Shown here piece after piece: positions 26,575 through 34,578 of a DNA stretch of 36,292 nt. The notes beneath the pieces are model-generated. The model made no database searches and was not told the origin of the DNA. It saw nothing but the letters and a program-made list of their open reading frames with translations. This DNA comes from Rickettsiales bacterium (GTDB lineage: Bacteria > Pseudomonadota > Alphaproteobacteria > Rickettsiales > UBA1997): contig JAITSP010000099.1 of the NCBI GenBank assembly GCA_031287725.1, positions 1 to 36,292 of the forward strand. Reading direction: 5' to 3'. The position numbers and the translations under genes were made by a program. The first letter of the stretch is position 1; the number at the start of each line of letters is the position of its first letter.

Positions 26575-26745
26575 AGTACATGCGAACCACTTTCTCTTAT
26601 AATAAGAGGGATTTAGTAAATGTAAATGAGATAATTACAATTAAGCTCTCCAGAACCTCTAGCAGCCGGGGTGGCGGAGGAGAAAAATCCCCCCGGGGTA
26701 TCCGGCAGAGTGGTCAAGAACTTTCTGAGGTTAGCTACTCCAGGG

Positions 26746-26788
26746 GGCATTGGCGGAGGGGCGGTTGCCCCGCCCCTCCGCCAATGCC
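26746..26788. terminator. Perfect 19-bp hairpin after ileS
   Basis: GGCATTGGCGGAGGGGCGG (26746-26764), 5-nt loop, exact reverse complement (26770-26788). It starts 17 bases after the ileS stop on the minus strand. There is no T tract on either side, so it may be a terminator of another type, an mRNA-stabilising element or a palindromic repeat. The rest of 26575-26745 is G+C-rich with a further CCGGGG/CCCCGG pair and no recognisable gene. Confidence 0.55.
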
Positions 26789-26805
26789 ATGGAAATCTCA
26801 GCTCC

Positions 26806-29703
26806 TCAGCGCCGGTTTTCCGAAGGTGATCCAGTCAATCCTCTCCATAGGTGTTCACTGAGGAAAGGGGCGAGGGGGGCTATTGCCCGGGCCATGGTCA
26901 GCAGAACGGAATAGAGCACATTGTAGGCATTCTGCTTGTCAGCATCCTTCTCCGATTTCCAGAATCTATTTCTATTTCTCCTTATGTACCAGTTGTTTAG
27001 AATGTCGAAAAAATTCTCTGCCTCCCGGCAGGCGTTGCCAAAGTTATAGCTATCCATTTCAGTTCTCATCCTCTGGACTGTCTCCCTCAGTTTGGAGAGA
27101 ATGTAAATGTCCATGCTGTTGTCTAGGAGACTATTGCCCTGGGAATAGTCCTTCCCTAGCAGGTCTCTGGCCAGGGCAGTCATTCTGGAGTAGCCAGCTC
27201 CGGCATCTCCGGACTCTCCGCCGCCAGCCATAGCTCTGAAGCCAAGGGTTTCGCAGAAATCTTTGGAGGAGGAGGGCAGGGAAATGTCTATCCTCTCCAC
27301 AGCATCTGTGCCTAGGAGCTTTCCGATGGTATATTTTATGAACTGTCTCAGAGGAGGTCTGTCCCCTAGCTCTCTGCTGGAGGAGAATTTCTCAATTTTC
27401 ACCACAGCACCCTCCGATCTGACTCTAGCGGAGGCCACGGGTCTAGCACGTCTATAGAAAACGTAGTACTCTAGGTCTTTCCCGCCGTCTCTGTGGCCAG
27501 CCTCGGATGGTCTTTCCTCGGCTAGCCCTTCGGCCAGTCTTGAGTCTCTGGCCAGCTGGGCGCCTCTGCCCACTCGGACGGCGAAGAGATCCTCGATCCG
27601 AAGAATATCCTCGGCCTCCAGACTATCGCTGTTGGCATAGAGACAGAAAAAATTGTAGGAATTGAGCACGGGCCTTAGAGCTAGTCTGAGAATTTCCCTC
27701 ATATCCCTCCCATCCTTGCTGATGCGCATCTCCTCACCCTTTAGAGCTGGAGATTTCAGCATTAGCCACCTGATGGCGTCGCTGCCGTAGGTGTCGAAGG
27801 CCTCGAAGGGGTCAACATAGTTTCGTAGCCTCTTAGAGAGTTTTTTCCCATTTTCATCCACTATTGTCCCGAAGGATATGCAGTTTTTGAAGGGATTCCT
27901 GTCGAAGAGAGCTGTCGAAAGGACCAGCAGCGTGTAGAACCAACCCCTCAGCTGGCCATCGCCCTCGGCTATGAAGTCCGCAGGAAAATTATTCTCGAAG
28001 TATTCCCTGTTCTCGAAGGGATAGTGTAGCTGAGCGTAGGGCATGGCTCCGCTCTCAAACCAGCAGTCCAGTACCTCTGGCACCCGGACCATTAGAGATT
28101 TGCCCGTAGGATCGTCGGGATTCCTTCTGGTCAGCCGATCGATGAACGGTCTGTGAAGATTCTTTGGTCTGACCCCAAAATCTCTCTCCAGCTCGTCCAG
28201 AGACCCATAGACATCGATTCTCGGATATTTTGGATCATTACTCTTCCAGAGTGGAATTGGACAACCCCAGAACCTATTTCTGCTGATGGACCACTCCCGA
28301 GCCCCCTCCAGCCATTTCCCGAATCTGCCGTGTTTCACGTGTCCTGGGATCCAGTTTATCAGCTCATTGTTCTCTATGATTTTGTCCCTTATTTTGGGAA
28401 CATCCACAAACCAGGATGACATGGCTCGGTAGATGAGGGGAGTGTCTGTCCTCCAGCAGTGGGGATAGTTGTGCAGGTACTGCTCAGTTTTAAACCAGAG
28501 ATTCTTTTGCTTTAGTTTAGCTATTAGCTGGTCATTGCTGTCGAAGACCTGCTGTCCAGCGTGGTCATAGATTACGTCCGTGAAGCACCCTCCATCGTCC
28601 ACTGGACAGATTGTCGGTATGCCGGCGGCTCTGCAGATCAGCTGATCGTCCTCTCCGAAACCTGGAGCTACGTGGACTATGCAGGTACCCTCCTCCTCCG
28701 TGACAAAATCTCCCCTTAGAATGGTGAAGCATTTTTCGGACCTCTGGACCTCTGGGTTCGACAGGAGGTAGTCGAATAGGGGTCTATAGCTTAGACCCAG
28801 TAGATCATTGCCCCCTAGGACCTTGACAATATTCAGCCTGCCGTCGCCGTCGGCTAATTCTCTCTCGTAGCGGCCGATGGCCTTCTCCCCGATCAGGTAG
28901 AATTCGTCGCCGCGGCGTATCAGAGCGTAGTTTAGAGTTCCGCTAAGGGCCAGAGCCAGGTTAGAGGTTAGTGTCCAGGGGGTTGTGGTCCAGACCAGCA
29001 GGTAGACATTGGTGGCCTCCCAACCCTCCAGAAGCGTTGGCAGCTGCTCCAGCTCGAATTTAGCGGTCACTGCCCTGTCGGCGCGCTCTCTGAAGGAGTT
29101 GTCCATCCTAGTCTCCATATTGGAGAGGGGTGTCTGGCATTTCCAGGAGTAGGGCATGACCCGGTAGTCTTCATAGAGCAGACCCTTCTCGTAGAGTCGC
29201 TTAAAAACCCACATTATCGACTCCATGTAGTCTAGATTCATAGTTCTGTAGCCATTGTCGAAGTCAACCCAGCGGCCAGATCTGTTCACGTATCTCTTCC
29301 ATTCATTCACATATCTTAGCACATCCTCCTGGCAGTAGTTGTTAAATTTCTCTATGCCGTATTCCTCTATAGCCCCTCTACCGGCCAGGCCAAGTGCACT
29401 CTCGGCACTCTGTTCAGCGGGGAGGCCGTGGCAGTCCCAGCCAAATTTCCTCTGGACTCTTTTGCCCATCATGGTCTGATACCTGGCCACCGTGTCCTTG
29501 ATGTAGCCTGCCAGCAGATGGCCGTAGTGGGGTAGTCCATTGGCGAATGGGGGACCATCGAAGAACACAAAATCTCTGTCCCTATTCTTCTCCAGAGAGA
29601 GATCGAATATCTGCCGCTCGTTCCAGAAGGTGAGCACCCGATTCTCGAGATCTCTGGGATCCACATTATTATTCGCTTCCGGATAAAATTTATCTCTATT
29701 CAT
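26806..29703 (-). CDS. ileS: Isoleucyl-tRNA synthetase with inserted GNAT-like domain and short C-terminus
   Basis: A 965-residue class I synthetase. The catalytic core has PHYGH (residues 58-62), the CP1 editing domain (TTPWTLTSNLALAL), and the KMSKS-type loop GKKLSKRLRNYVDPFEAF (about 618-635), all of the eukaryote-like IleRS type found in Rickettsiales. After YNFFCLYANSD the usual helical anticodon-binding domain is interrupted by about 160 residues, of which about 697-826 look like a GNAT fold. The domain then resumes at DIYILSKLRETV. The protein stops at PLAPFLSEHLWRGLTG plus eight residues, where relatives continue for roughly 200 more. The ATG at 29701-29703 is chosen because homologues start just before KFYPE; an alternative is 18 nt upstream. 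Confidence 0.93.
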   Translation of the reverse strand: MNRDKFYPEANNNVDPRDLENRVLTFWNERQIFDLSLEKNRDRDFVFFDGPPFANGLPHYGHLLAGYIKDTVARYQTMMGKRVQRKFGWDCHGLPAEQSAESALGLAGRGAIEEYGIEKFNNYCQEDVLRYVNEWKRYVNRSGRWVDFDNGYRTMNLDYMESIMWVFKRLYEKGLLYEDYRVMPYSWKCQTPLSNMETRMDNSFRERADRAVTAKFELEQLPTLLEGWEATNVYLLVWTTTPWTLTSNLALALSGTLNYALIRRGDEFYLIGEKAIGRYERELADGDGRLNIVKVLGGNDLLGLSYRPLFDYLLSNPEVQRSEKCFTILRGDFVTEEEGTCIVHVAPGFGEDDQLICRAAGIPTICPVDDGGCFTDVIYDHAGQQVFDSNDQLIAKLKQKNLWFKTEQYLHNYPHCWRTDTPLIYRAMSSWFVDVPKIRDKIIENNELINWIPGHVKHGRFGKWLEGAREWSISRNRFWGCPIPLWKSNDPKYPRIDVYGSLDELERDFGVRPKNLHRPFIDRLTRRNPDDPTGKSLMVRVPEVLDCWFESGAMPYAQLHYPFENREYFENNFPADFIAEGDGQLRGWFYTLLVLSTALFDRNPFKNCISFGTIVDENGKKLSKRLRNYVDPFEAFDTYGSDAIRWLMLKSPALKGEEMRISKDGRDMREILRLALRPVLNSYNFFCLYANSDSLEAEDILRIEDLFAVRVGRGAQLARDSRLAEGLAEERPSEAGHRDGGKDLEYYVFYRRARPVASARVRSEGAVVKIEKFSSSRELGDRPPLRQFIKYTIGKLLGTDAVERIDISLPSSSKDFCETLGFRAMAGGGESGDAGAGYSRMTALARDLLGKDYSQGNSLLDNSMDIYILSKLRETVQRMRTEMDSYNFGNACREAENFFDILNNWYIRRNRNRFWKSEKDADKQNAYNVLYSVLLTMARAIAPLAPFLSEHLWRGLTGSPSENRR

Positions 29704-30012
29704 AGCCCAAAATAAAAGCACCAGTGACTGGGATTGTACCGACTCATTCTATTTAGTCAATCAGGCCGGCACGCCTTCTCCGCCAGAGGCCGGTGCCATC
29801 CTGGCCATCCAAAAATCTGGGACCCAACTTCCCTCAGATGTCTCTGGATATGCGCATTGCCAGCGGGCTGAGCACTGGCCAGGAAATAGCTGGCTTCCCA
29901 GCCAATTTTTGATTTAATAATTCTTTTGTATAGGTCCAATTAACCAAATAGCTGACATAAAAAACAATCGTCCGGAGGCCTATTTTTCCCATCTATGTAT
30001 GGACCTGTGCAA
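29704..30012. other. Non-coding gap between the MurD-like gene and ileS
   Basis: The 309 bases hold the ileS promoter at 29733-29760 and a short hairpin GCTGG-CTTC-CCAGC followed by a T-rich run near 29898-29920. I see no gene or RNA of a known family here. A 60-codon minus-strand frame at 29757-29939 has no recognisable content. Confidence 0.5.
29733..29760 (-). promoter_or_regulatory. Candidate sigma-70 promoter of ileS
   Basis: On the minus strand TTGACT (29755-29760) is followed by a 16-base spacer and TACAAT (29733-29738). This gives a short leader of about 20 bases before the ATG at 29703. Confidence 0.6.
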
Positions 30013-31404
30013 TCATAGGCCCCTGACAATCCTCCGAAATTCATCCCCAAGAGATTCATAGTAGCTACTATTCATCCTGTCACTATGGATTGGACTGATC
30101 ACTAGGGCAGACTCCTCCTCCTCTCTTCTCTCGCTGTCTATGATATCGCCAATGGCAGCGACAGCCTCTCGGATGTCCTTTGCCTTTTTCACAGTTAGTT
30201 CTCCGAATTCTGCAGCATCGAGGTCGAACATGTCGAAGGCGTCTATCAGAAAAACCGATTTTAGCTTGTCTCTGTAGTCCCTAGGTCTAATCATGGCTTC
30301 TCCCACCCTGCCATTGGCTAGGAAGATGGCGTGTATGGCGTTATACATGTCAAAGGGGGATTCTAGGATATCCATAGTCTCGGCGCAGACGTTATTTATA
30401 AATATAACACCATCGCTCTGCCGGACACACTCCATTCTGCCAGCTGTCCCCTGGAAAAACCTCAGAGCGGTCGTCACGGCCAGAGGATCTAGGCCAAATC
30501 TGGTGGCTGCTACAAAGGATGAGAGAATGGACAGTTTATTTATTTTACTTCCGACCAGTCTGTCATTTGTGAGATCATGGGAAGAGTTCGAATCATAGTA
30601 GTTATATATTGTCTCATTAACATAGGAATAGCCGTTTTCAATCATTTTATCCGTGGACAGAGGGATTAGGACGGTGCTGCCGCTGCCAAACCTTGGACCA
30701 TTCCAAAACTCTCTGGAGCCCTCGTCATCCAGATTTATGATGGCTATGCCGGTCATGGCCTGCTTTGACAGAAACCTCTCGACATCCGCCGTACTCTGCC
30801 CCTCCGCTCCGAGGCTGAGGATCGCCACTATGTCAAAGTCGATGTTTCCCAGGTATTCCAGAATCTGCCCGGTCAGGTTCATGAGAAATAGGTTGTCTCC
30901 CTGTAGATTCAGGCCTCCGTCCGACTCATCTCTGCCTATTTCTGGCAAATTCATCTCGGATGGTAGCAAAATCGCCCGGCGGGGGCTATTTTCGAATATG
31001 CAGTCCAGAGCGCCGTGGACTATTTTTGCATAGCTATCTCCCACAATGGCCATGAGTCTACTGCCATGGAATAGAATCTTGACAATCTCTATGTCCAGGA
31101 AGACTTTACCCTCCAGTTTTTTGATCCTCCGGCCAAAGCGCTCCATGAACTCCTCATCCCCGGAAAACAATTTTTGACTTAGGATCAGACAGTCGACCGA
31201 CTCCAGAGGATAGCTATCTATGTCCTCCAGAGCCGTCAGCGTACTGTTTATAAATCTCCGGTAGACTCCACTGTCTCTGTCCCCATCCCAGAAAAATACG
31301 CTATTGCCAAAGCCCTCTAGGGCTTTTCCTAGAGCTAGGCCCACATCGTCGGTCCCGAGCACCAGCACGGTGCTTCCGCCGCTCCTCAAATCATTAACCA
31401 GCAT
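30013..31404 (-). CDS. MurD-like protein, ATP-binding and substrate motifs degenerate
   Basis: A 463-residue product with the overall layout of UDP-MurNAc-Ala:D-Glu ligase. An N-terminal Rossmann segment is present (VLVLGTDDVGLALGKALEGFGNSVFFWD), as are a domain-3 block ALRFFQGTAGRMECVRQSDGVIFINNVCAET (MurD: ALxxFxGLxHRxExV, GVxFxNDSKATN) and a C-terminal SPIHSDRMNSSYYESLGDEFRRIV (MurD: LLSPACASFDxF, RGxxF). The P-loop GTNGK(S/T) is replaced by AIVGDSYAKI (119-128), the DHLDRH region by SLGAEGQST (197-205), and DSKATN by NNVCAET. ATP-dependent ligase activity is therefore unlikely. It starts 17 nt after parB in the parA-parB unit. The frame is clean, so a non-enzymatic or changed function is inferred. 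Confidence 0.75.
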   Translation of the reverse strand: MLVNDLRSGGSTVLVLGTDDVGLALGKALEGFGNSVFFWDGDRDSGVYRRFINSTLTALEDIDSYPLESVDCLILSQKLFSGDEEFMERFGRRIKKLEGKVFLDIEIVKILFHGSRLMAIVGDSYAKIVHGALDCIFENSPRRAILLPSEMNLPEIGRDESDGGLNLQGDNLFLMNLTGQILEYLGNIDFDIVAILSLGAEGQSTADVERFLSKQAMTGIAIINLDDEGSREFWNGPRFGSGSTVLIPLSTDKMIENGYSYVNETIYNYYDSNSSHDLTNDRLVGSKINKLSILSSFVAATRFGLDPLAVTTALRFFQGTAGRMECVRQSDGVIFINNVCAETMDILESPFDMYNAIHAIFLANGRVGEAMIRPRDYRDKLKSVFLIDAFDMFDLDAAEFGELTVKKAKDIREAVAAIGDIIDSERREEEESALVISPIHSDRMNSSYYESLGDEFRRIVRGL

Positions 31405-31421
31405 TCCAAACCAATAGTATG

Positions 31422-32264
31422 TTAAAGATCATTGATAAAATTATCTAACTCTTCCAGAGAATGGAACTTTATGTTCACCGTACCACTGTCACTCTCCTCG
31501 CTGTAGTTTATTCTGCAGCTCATTTTAATTTTTCTAGACAATTCCTTTGCCCTGTCCCCCAGGGATTTTGAGGCTGTTGGCCTTGGCTCCCCTCCAGATT
31601 TTGAATCTTTCAAATTTGTGTTTTTCACGAGGTTTTCCACCTCCCTCACGGACATGCCATTCTCCACAATCTTCTCCGCGATTGCTTCGGCCTGGGGGCA
31701 GCCGACGAGGGCCCTCGCGTGGCCCATTTCCAGCTTCCCCTCCTCAACCCGCCTCTGGACGGCGTCGGGCAGACTCAGCAGCCTCAGCAGATTTGCTATG
31801 TGGCTCCTACTCTTACCCATCACAGCGGACAGATCCTGCTGGCTGTAGCCACGCTCGTCGATCAGGTGTCTGTAGGCTAGAGCCTCCTCTATAGGGTTCA
31901 GATTTTTCCTCTGCACGTTCTCAACGACGCTCAGGCTGAAAATCTCTTTCTCATCGAAATCCTTGACTATCGCTGGGATGGTTTTCAGGTTTGCCATCCT
32001 AGCCGACCTATACCTTCGCTCACCAGCAATTATCTCGTATCTATCCCCCTCAACCCTTCGGACCAGGATCGGCTGCAGGATTCCATATTTTTCTATGGAT
32101 CCTGCCAACTCCCTTAGGTCCTCCTCATTGAAATCTCTGCGGGGCTGGTTACCTCTGGTCACCACATCATCCAGTGCGATCTCGGTCTTCAGGTTTATGA
32201 TGGAGAGGTTCTTCTCACCCAGCAGGGAGGACAGACCCCTGGCCAATTTCTTATTTTCTAGCAT
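31422..32264 (-). CDS. parB: Chromosome partitioning protein ParB (CTP-dependent parS clamp)
   Basis: A 280-residue product. The N-terminal ParB/Srx domain contains TRGNQPRRDFNEEDLRELAGSI, YGILQPILVRR and the CTP-binding IIAGERRYRSARMA motif. The central helix-turn-helix (GYSQQDLSAVMGKSRSHIANLLRLLSLP) recognises parS, and EEGKLEMGHARALVG follows. A C-terminal dimerisation segment ends the protein. It overlaps parA by 14 nt. A parS palindrome lies at 33031-33046. Confidence 0.97.
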   Translation of the reverse strand: MLENKKLARGLSSLLGEKNLSIINLKTEIALDDVVTRGNQPRRDFNEEDLRELAGSIEKYGILQPILVRRVEGDRYEIIAGERRYRSARMANLKTIPAIVKDFDEKEIFSLSVVENVQRKNLNPIEEALAYRHLIDERGYSQQDLSAVMGKSRSHIANLLRLLSLPDAVQRRVEEGKLEMGHARALVGCPQAEAIAEKIVENGMSVREVENLVKNTNLKDSKSGGEPRPTASKSLGDRAKELSRKIKMSCRINYSEESDSGTVNIKFHSLEELDNFINDL

Positions 32265-33021
32265 ATCTGGCTACCAGCTCCTCTATAAAATCGATGTAGG
32301 CCACCGAACCAGCACAGCTTTGGTCGTAGACTATGGCCGGAATTCCGAAGGAGGTTGACTCGGCGAGTTTCACATTCCTCGGTATGACGTTTTTGTAAAC
32401 TAGATTGCCCAGACAACCGCGAACATCCTTTTCTACCTGATCCGTCAGTCTATTCCTTCTGTCGTACATAGTCAATAGGATGCCATCTATGGACAAATCG
32501 CCGTTAAAATTTACCTTCACCCGCTCCGCTATTTCCAGCAGATGGCTTAGTCCCTCCAGAGCAAAAAACTCACACTGGAGGGGGATGAGAATCGAATCCG
32601 AGGCTACCAGAGAATTTACAGTGAGTAGTCCCAGAGATGGCGGACAGTCTATGAGCACATAGTCATAGTTTTCCCTCGTTTCCCTCAACTTTTCCCGGAG
32701 CAAATACTCCCTCCCCTCAATTTTCACCGCCTCCATTTCAAAGGCTGCCAGATTCATATCTGATACCGCTATGTCCAAATTATCTATCCTAGTCTTTTTT
32801 ATAGAGCCATTGATGTCTGCCCCGTCTCTGAGGACATCGTATATGGTGTCTCCCCTAGCCCCTAGCTCTATGCCTAGACCCGAACTCATGTTGCCCTGGG
32901 GATCGAAGTCCACAGCCAACACCCTGTTGCCTAGAGCGACCAGACCGGCGCTAACGTTCAGTGCCGTGGTGGTTTTTCCCACTCCTCCCTTCTGGTTTAC
33001 GATCGATATTACCTTTCCCAT
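32251..33021 (-). CDS. parA: Chromosome partitioning ATPase ParA (Soj)
   Basis: A 256-residue Walker-type ATPase. The deviant Walker A KGGVGKTTTALN lies at residues 11-22, switch I is in VDFDPQGNMSSGLG, and Walker B-like YVLIDCPPSLG follows. There is no N-terminal HTH, so it is the chromosomal Soj-like type. It heads the unit parA, parB, MurD-like. parS lies nine bases upstream of the start codon, inside the leader. Confidence 0.97.
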   Translation of the reverse strand: MGKVISIVNQKGGVGKTTTALNVSAGLVALGNRVLAVDFDPQGNMSSGLGIELGARGDTIYDVLRDGADINGSIKKTRIDNLDIAVSDMNLAAFEMEAVKIEGREYLLREKLRETRENYDYVLIDCPPSLGLLTVNSLVASDSILIPLQCEFFALEGLSHLLEIAERVKVNFNGDLSIDGILLTMYDRRNRLTDQVEKDVRGCLGNLVYKNVIPRNVKLAESTSFGIPAIVYDQSCAGSVAYIDFIEELVARYARK

Positions 33022-33030
33022 AGATAGCCA

Positions 33031-33046
33031 TGTTCCACGTGGAACA
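33031..33046. promoter_or_regulatory. parS centromere site
   Basis: TGTTCCACGTGGAACA is a perfect 16-bp palindrome one base per arm away from the symmetric consensus TGTTTCACGTGAAACA. It lies immediately upstream of parA, as in many chromosomal par loci. Bound ParB would also cover the parA leader. Confidence 0.93.
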
Positions 33047-33053
33047 TTTTCCT

Positions 33054-33081
33054 AAAATATTCAGCTGAATTCATTGTACAA
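33054..33081 (-). promoter_or_regulatory. Candidate parA promoter
   Basis: On the minus strand TTGTAC (33076-33081) is followed by a 16-base spacer and TATTTT (33054-33059). The spacer contains the 12-bp palindrome ATTCAGCTGAAT. Transcription would start close to or within parS. Confidence 0.4.
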
Positions 33082-33107
33082 TACAATTTAGATTATTTCA
33101 ACATGAT

Positions 33108-33142
33108 TTTGCAGAGATTTCGTATTGAATATTATCATCCAT
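33108..33142 (+). promoter_or_regulatory. Candidate pgk promoter region
   Basis: The AT-rich segment contains TTGCAG followed after about 15 bases by TATTAT. It lies about 45 bases before the pgk ATG; the -35/-10 spacing is shorter than ideal. AGGAG stands six bases before the ATG as a strong ribosome-binding site. Confidence 0.3.
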
Positions 33143-33184
33143 CCTCTATAGGTTAGTCATAAACTTGACCACTAGGAGTTACCT

Positions 33185-34378
33185 ATGTTTAAAAGTATAG
33201 AAGATTGCAAAGTAAAAGATAGGGTAGTTTTTCTCAGAGCAGATCTAAACGTACCTATAAAAAATGGCGAAATTCTGGACGACACCAGAATCAGAGCTAC
33301 CATCCCCACCATAATCTACCTGACTGAAAATGGCGCCAAGGTGGTTTTGGCGAGCCATCTGGGTAAAGCCTCGGGCAAGGGCTTCGAAAAGGAGTTTTCT
33401 CTGGAGATTGTTCTGGAGAGGCTAAGGCAACTTTTGCCCACCCTGAAGTTTTACTATTCCAGGGATTGCATTGGTCCTGGGGCAAAGAAGATTATAGAGG
33501 ACGCACCCTGGGGCAGCGTTGTGCTGCTGGAAAACCTGAGATTCCACAGAGAAGAGGAGGAAAACGGAGAGGCATTTGCTCGGGAACTAGCTGGTCTGGC
33601 CGACATATATGTTAATGACGCCTTTTCCACCTGCCACAGAAAACACGCATCCATGGTGGGCATTCCGGCTTTGCTCGAATCCTACGGGGGTATCAATCTG
33701 ATCTACGAGCTGGATAACCTCACGAGACTCGTCTCCAACCCGAAGAGGCCACTGGCGGTGATCGTTGGAGGTTCGAAGATCTCTACAAAGCTGGAATTGC
33801 TGAGGGCATTGGTCAGGAAGTCTGACTATCTGGTGGTTGGTGGCGGAATAGCAAATACCTTTCTATTCGCCCAGGGAGTGGAGGTTGGCGCCTCTCTAAG
33901 GGAGGAGGAACTCAGGGGTGAGGCTCTAGCCCTAGTGGCCGAGGCAGAGAGAAGCAACTGTAGAGTCCTACTGCCAGTCGATGTGGTGGTTACGGACAGG
34001 GTCACTGAAAATCCACGGACAGAAGTCAAGGACACTAGGAACCTAGCTTCCCATGACATAATAGCCGATTTTGGTCCCAGAACCCTGAGTCTAGTGGAAA
34101 ATAGTCTGGGCCTCTGCAAAACTATCATCTGGAATGGCCCTCTGGGTATATACGAAATCTCTCCCTTCGACAGGGGAACAAATTCTATCGCCAAATTCAT
34201 AGCCGCCGAGACCTCCCAGGGCAGAGTTGAATCTGTGGCTGGCGGTGGAGATATCCTGGCCGCGCTGGCCAAAGCCTCCGTCTATGATAAATTCACCTAT
34301 CTCACTACGGCTGGTGGGGCTTTTCTGCAGTGGCTCGAGAGGGGCATCCTGCCTGCCATAGAAAAGCTAAAGAGCTAG
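33185..34378 (+). CDS. pgk: Phosphoglycerate kinase
   Basis: A 397-residue monomeric enzyme exchanging phosphate between 1,3-bisphosphoglycerate and ADP. Motifs in order: RVVFLRADLNVPIKNGEI, DDTRIRATIPTI, LASHLGKASGKG, VVLLENLRFHREEE, VNDAFSTCHRKHAS, AVIVGGSKISTKLELL, VGGGIANTFL, WNGPLGIYE and SVAGGGDILAAL. The signature usually has AFGTAHR where this protein has AFSTCHR. The ATG has AGGAG upstream. The gene diverges from parA. Confidence 0.97.
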   Translation: MFKSIEDCKVKDRVVFLRADLNVPIKNGEILDDTRIRATIPTIIYLTENGAKVVLASHLGKASGKGFEKEFSLEIVLERLRQLLPTLKFYYSRDCIGPGAKKIIEDAPWGSVVLLENLRFHREEEENGEAFARELAGLADIYVNDAFSTCHRKHASMVGIPALLESYGGINLIYELDNLTRLVSNPKRPLAVIVGGSKISTKLELLRALVRKSDYLVVGGGIANTFLFAQGVEVGASLREEELRGEALALVAEAERSNCRVLLPVDVVVTDRVTENPRTEVKDTRNLASHDIIADFGPRTLSLVENSLGLCKTIIWNGPLGIYEISPFDRGTNSIAKFIAAETSQGRVESVAGGGDILAALAKASVYDKFTYLTTAGGAFLQWLERGILPAIEKLKS

Positions 34379-34415
34379 TGCTCGGGCTGTGGTCCCGCTA
34401 CAAATTAGGTTTCAA

Positions 34416-34444
34416 CTGGCCTCTTCTCCCCGTGGAGAGGCCAG
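34416..34444. terminator. Hairpin between pgk and the kinase gene
   Basis: CTGGCCTCT (34416-34424) pairs with AGAGGCCAG (34436-34444). It sits in the 200-base gap between convergent pgk and kinase genes. No T tract is present. Further short inverted repeats (TGGTGG/CCACCA near 34493-34506, TTGGT/ACCAA near 34551-34566) lie in the same gap. Confidence 0.4.
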
Positions 34445-34578
34445 CCAGGTGGTGGAGAAGTATCAAAACAATTTCACATTCGGCCTAATCTGTGGTGGGG
34501 CCACCAGCTCAGCAACTCCGACCCGGCCAGAGCACAAAAATACAGTGCCATTGGTGGCGGAACCAATAGGAATTTGAA

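Noticed and set aside
28331..28346. Second parS-like site (TGTTTCACGTG) inside ileS
   Set aside because: Only the left half matches; the right half TCCTG shares nothing with the expected AAACA, so it is at best a half site.
29757..29939. 60-codon minus-strand frame between the MurD-like gene and ileS
   Set aside because: It overlaps the likely ileS promoter, has no recognisable motif and no ribosome-binding site.
34440..34578. Possible permuted two-piece tmRNA in the pgk-kinase gap
   Set aside because: A GTCGGAG segment could pair imperfectly with TTCCGCC, but there is no T-arm and no tag reading frame ending in ALAA-type residues.
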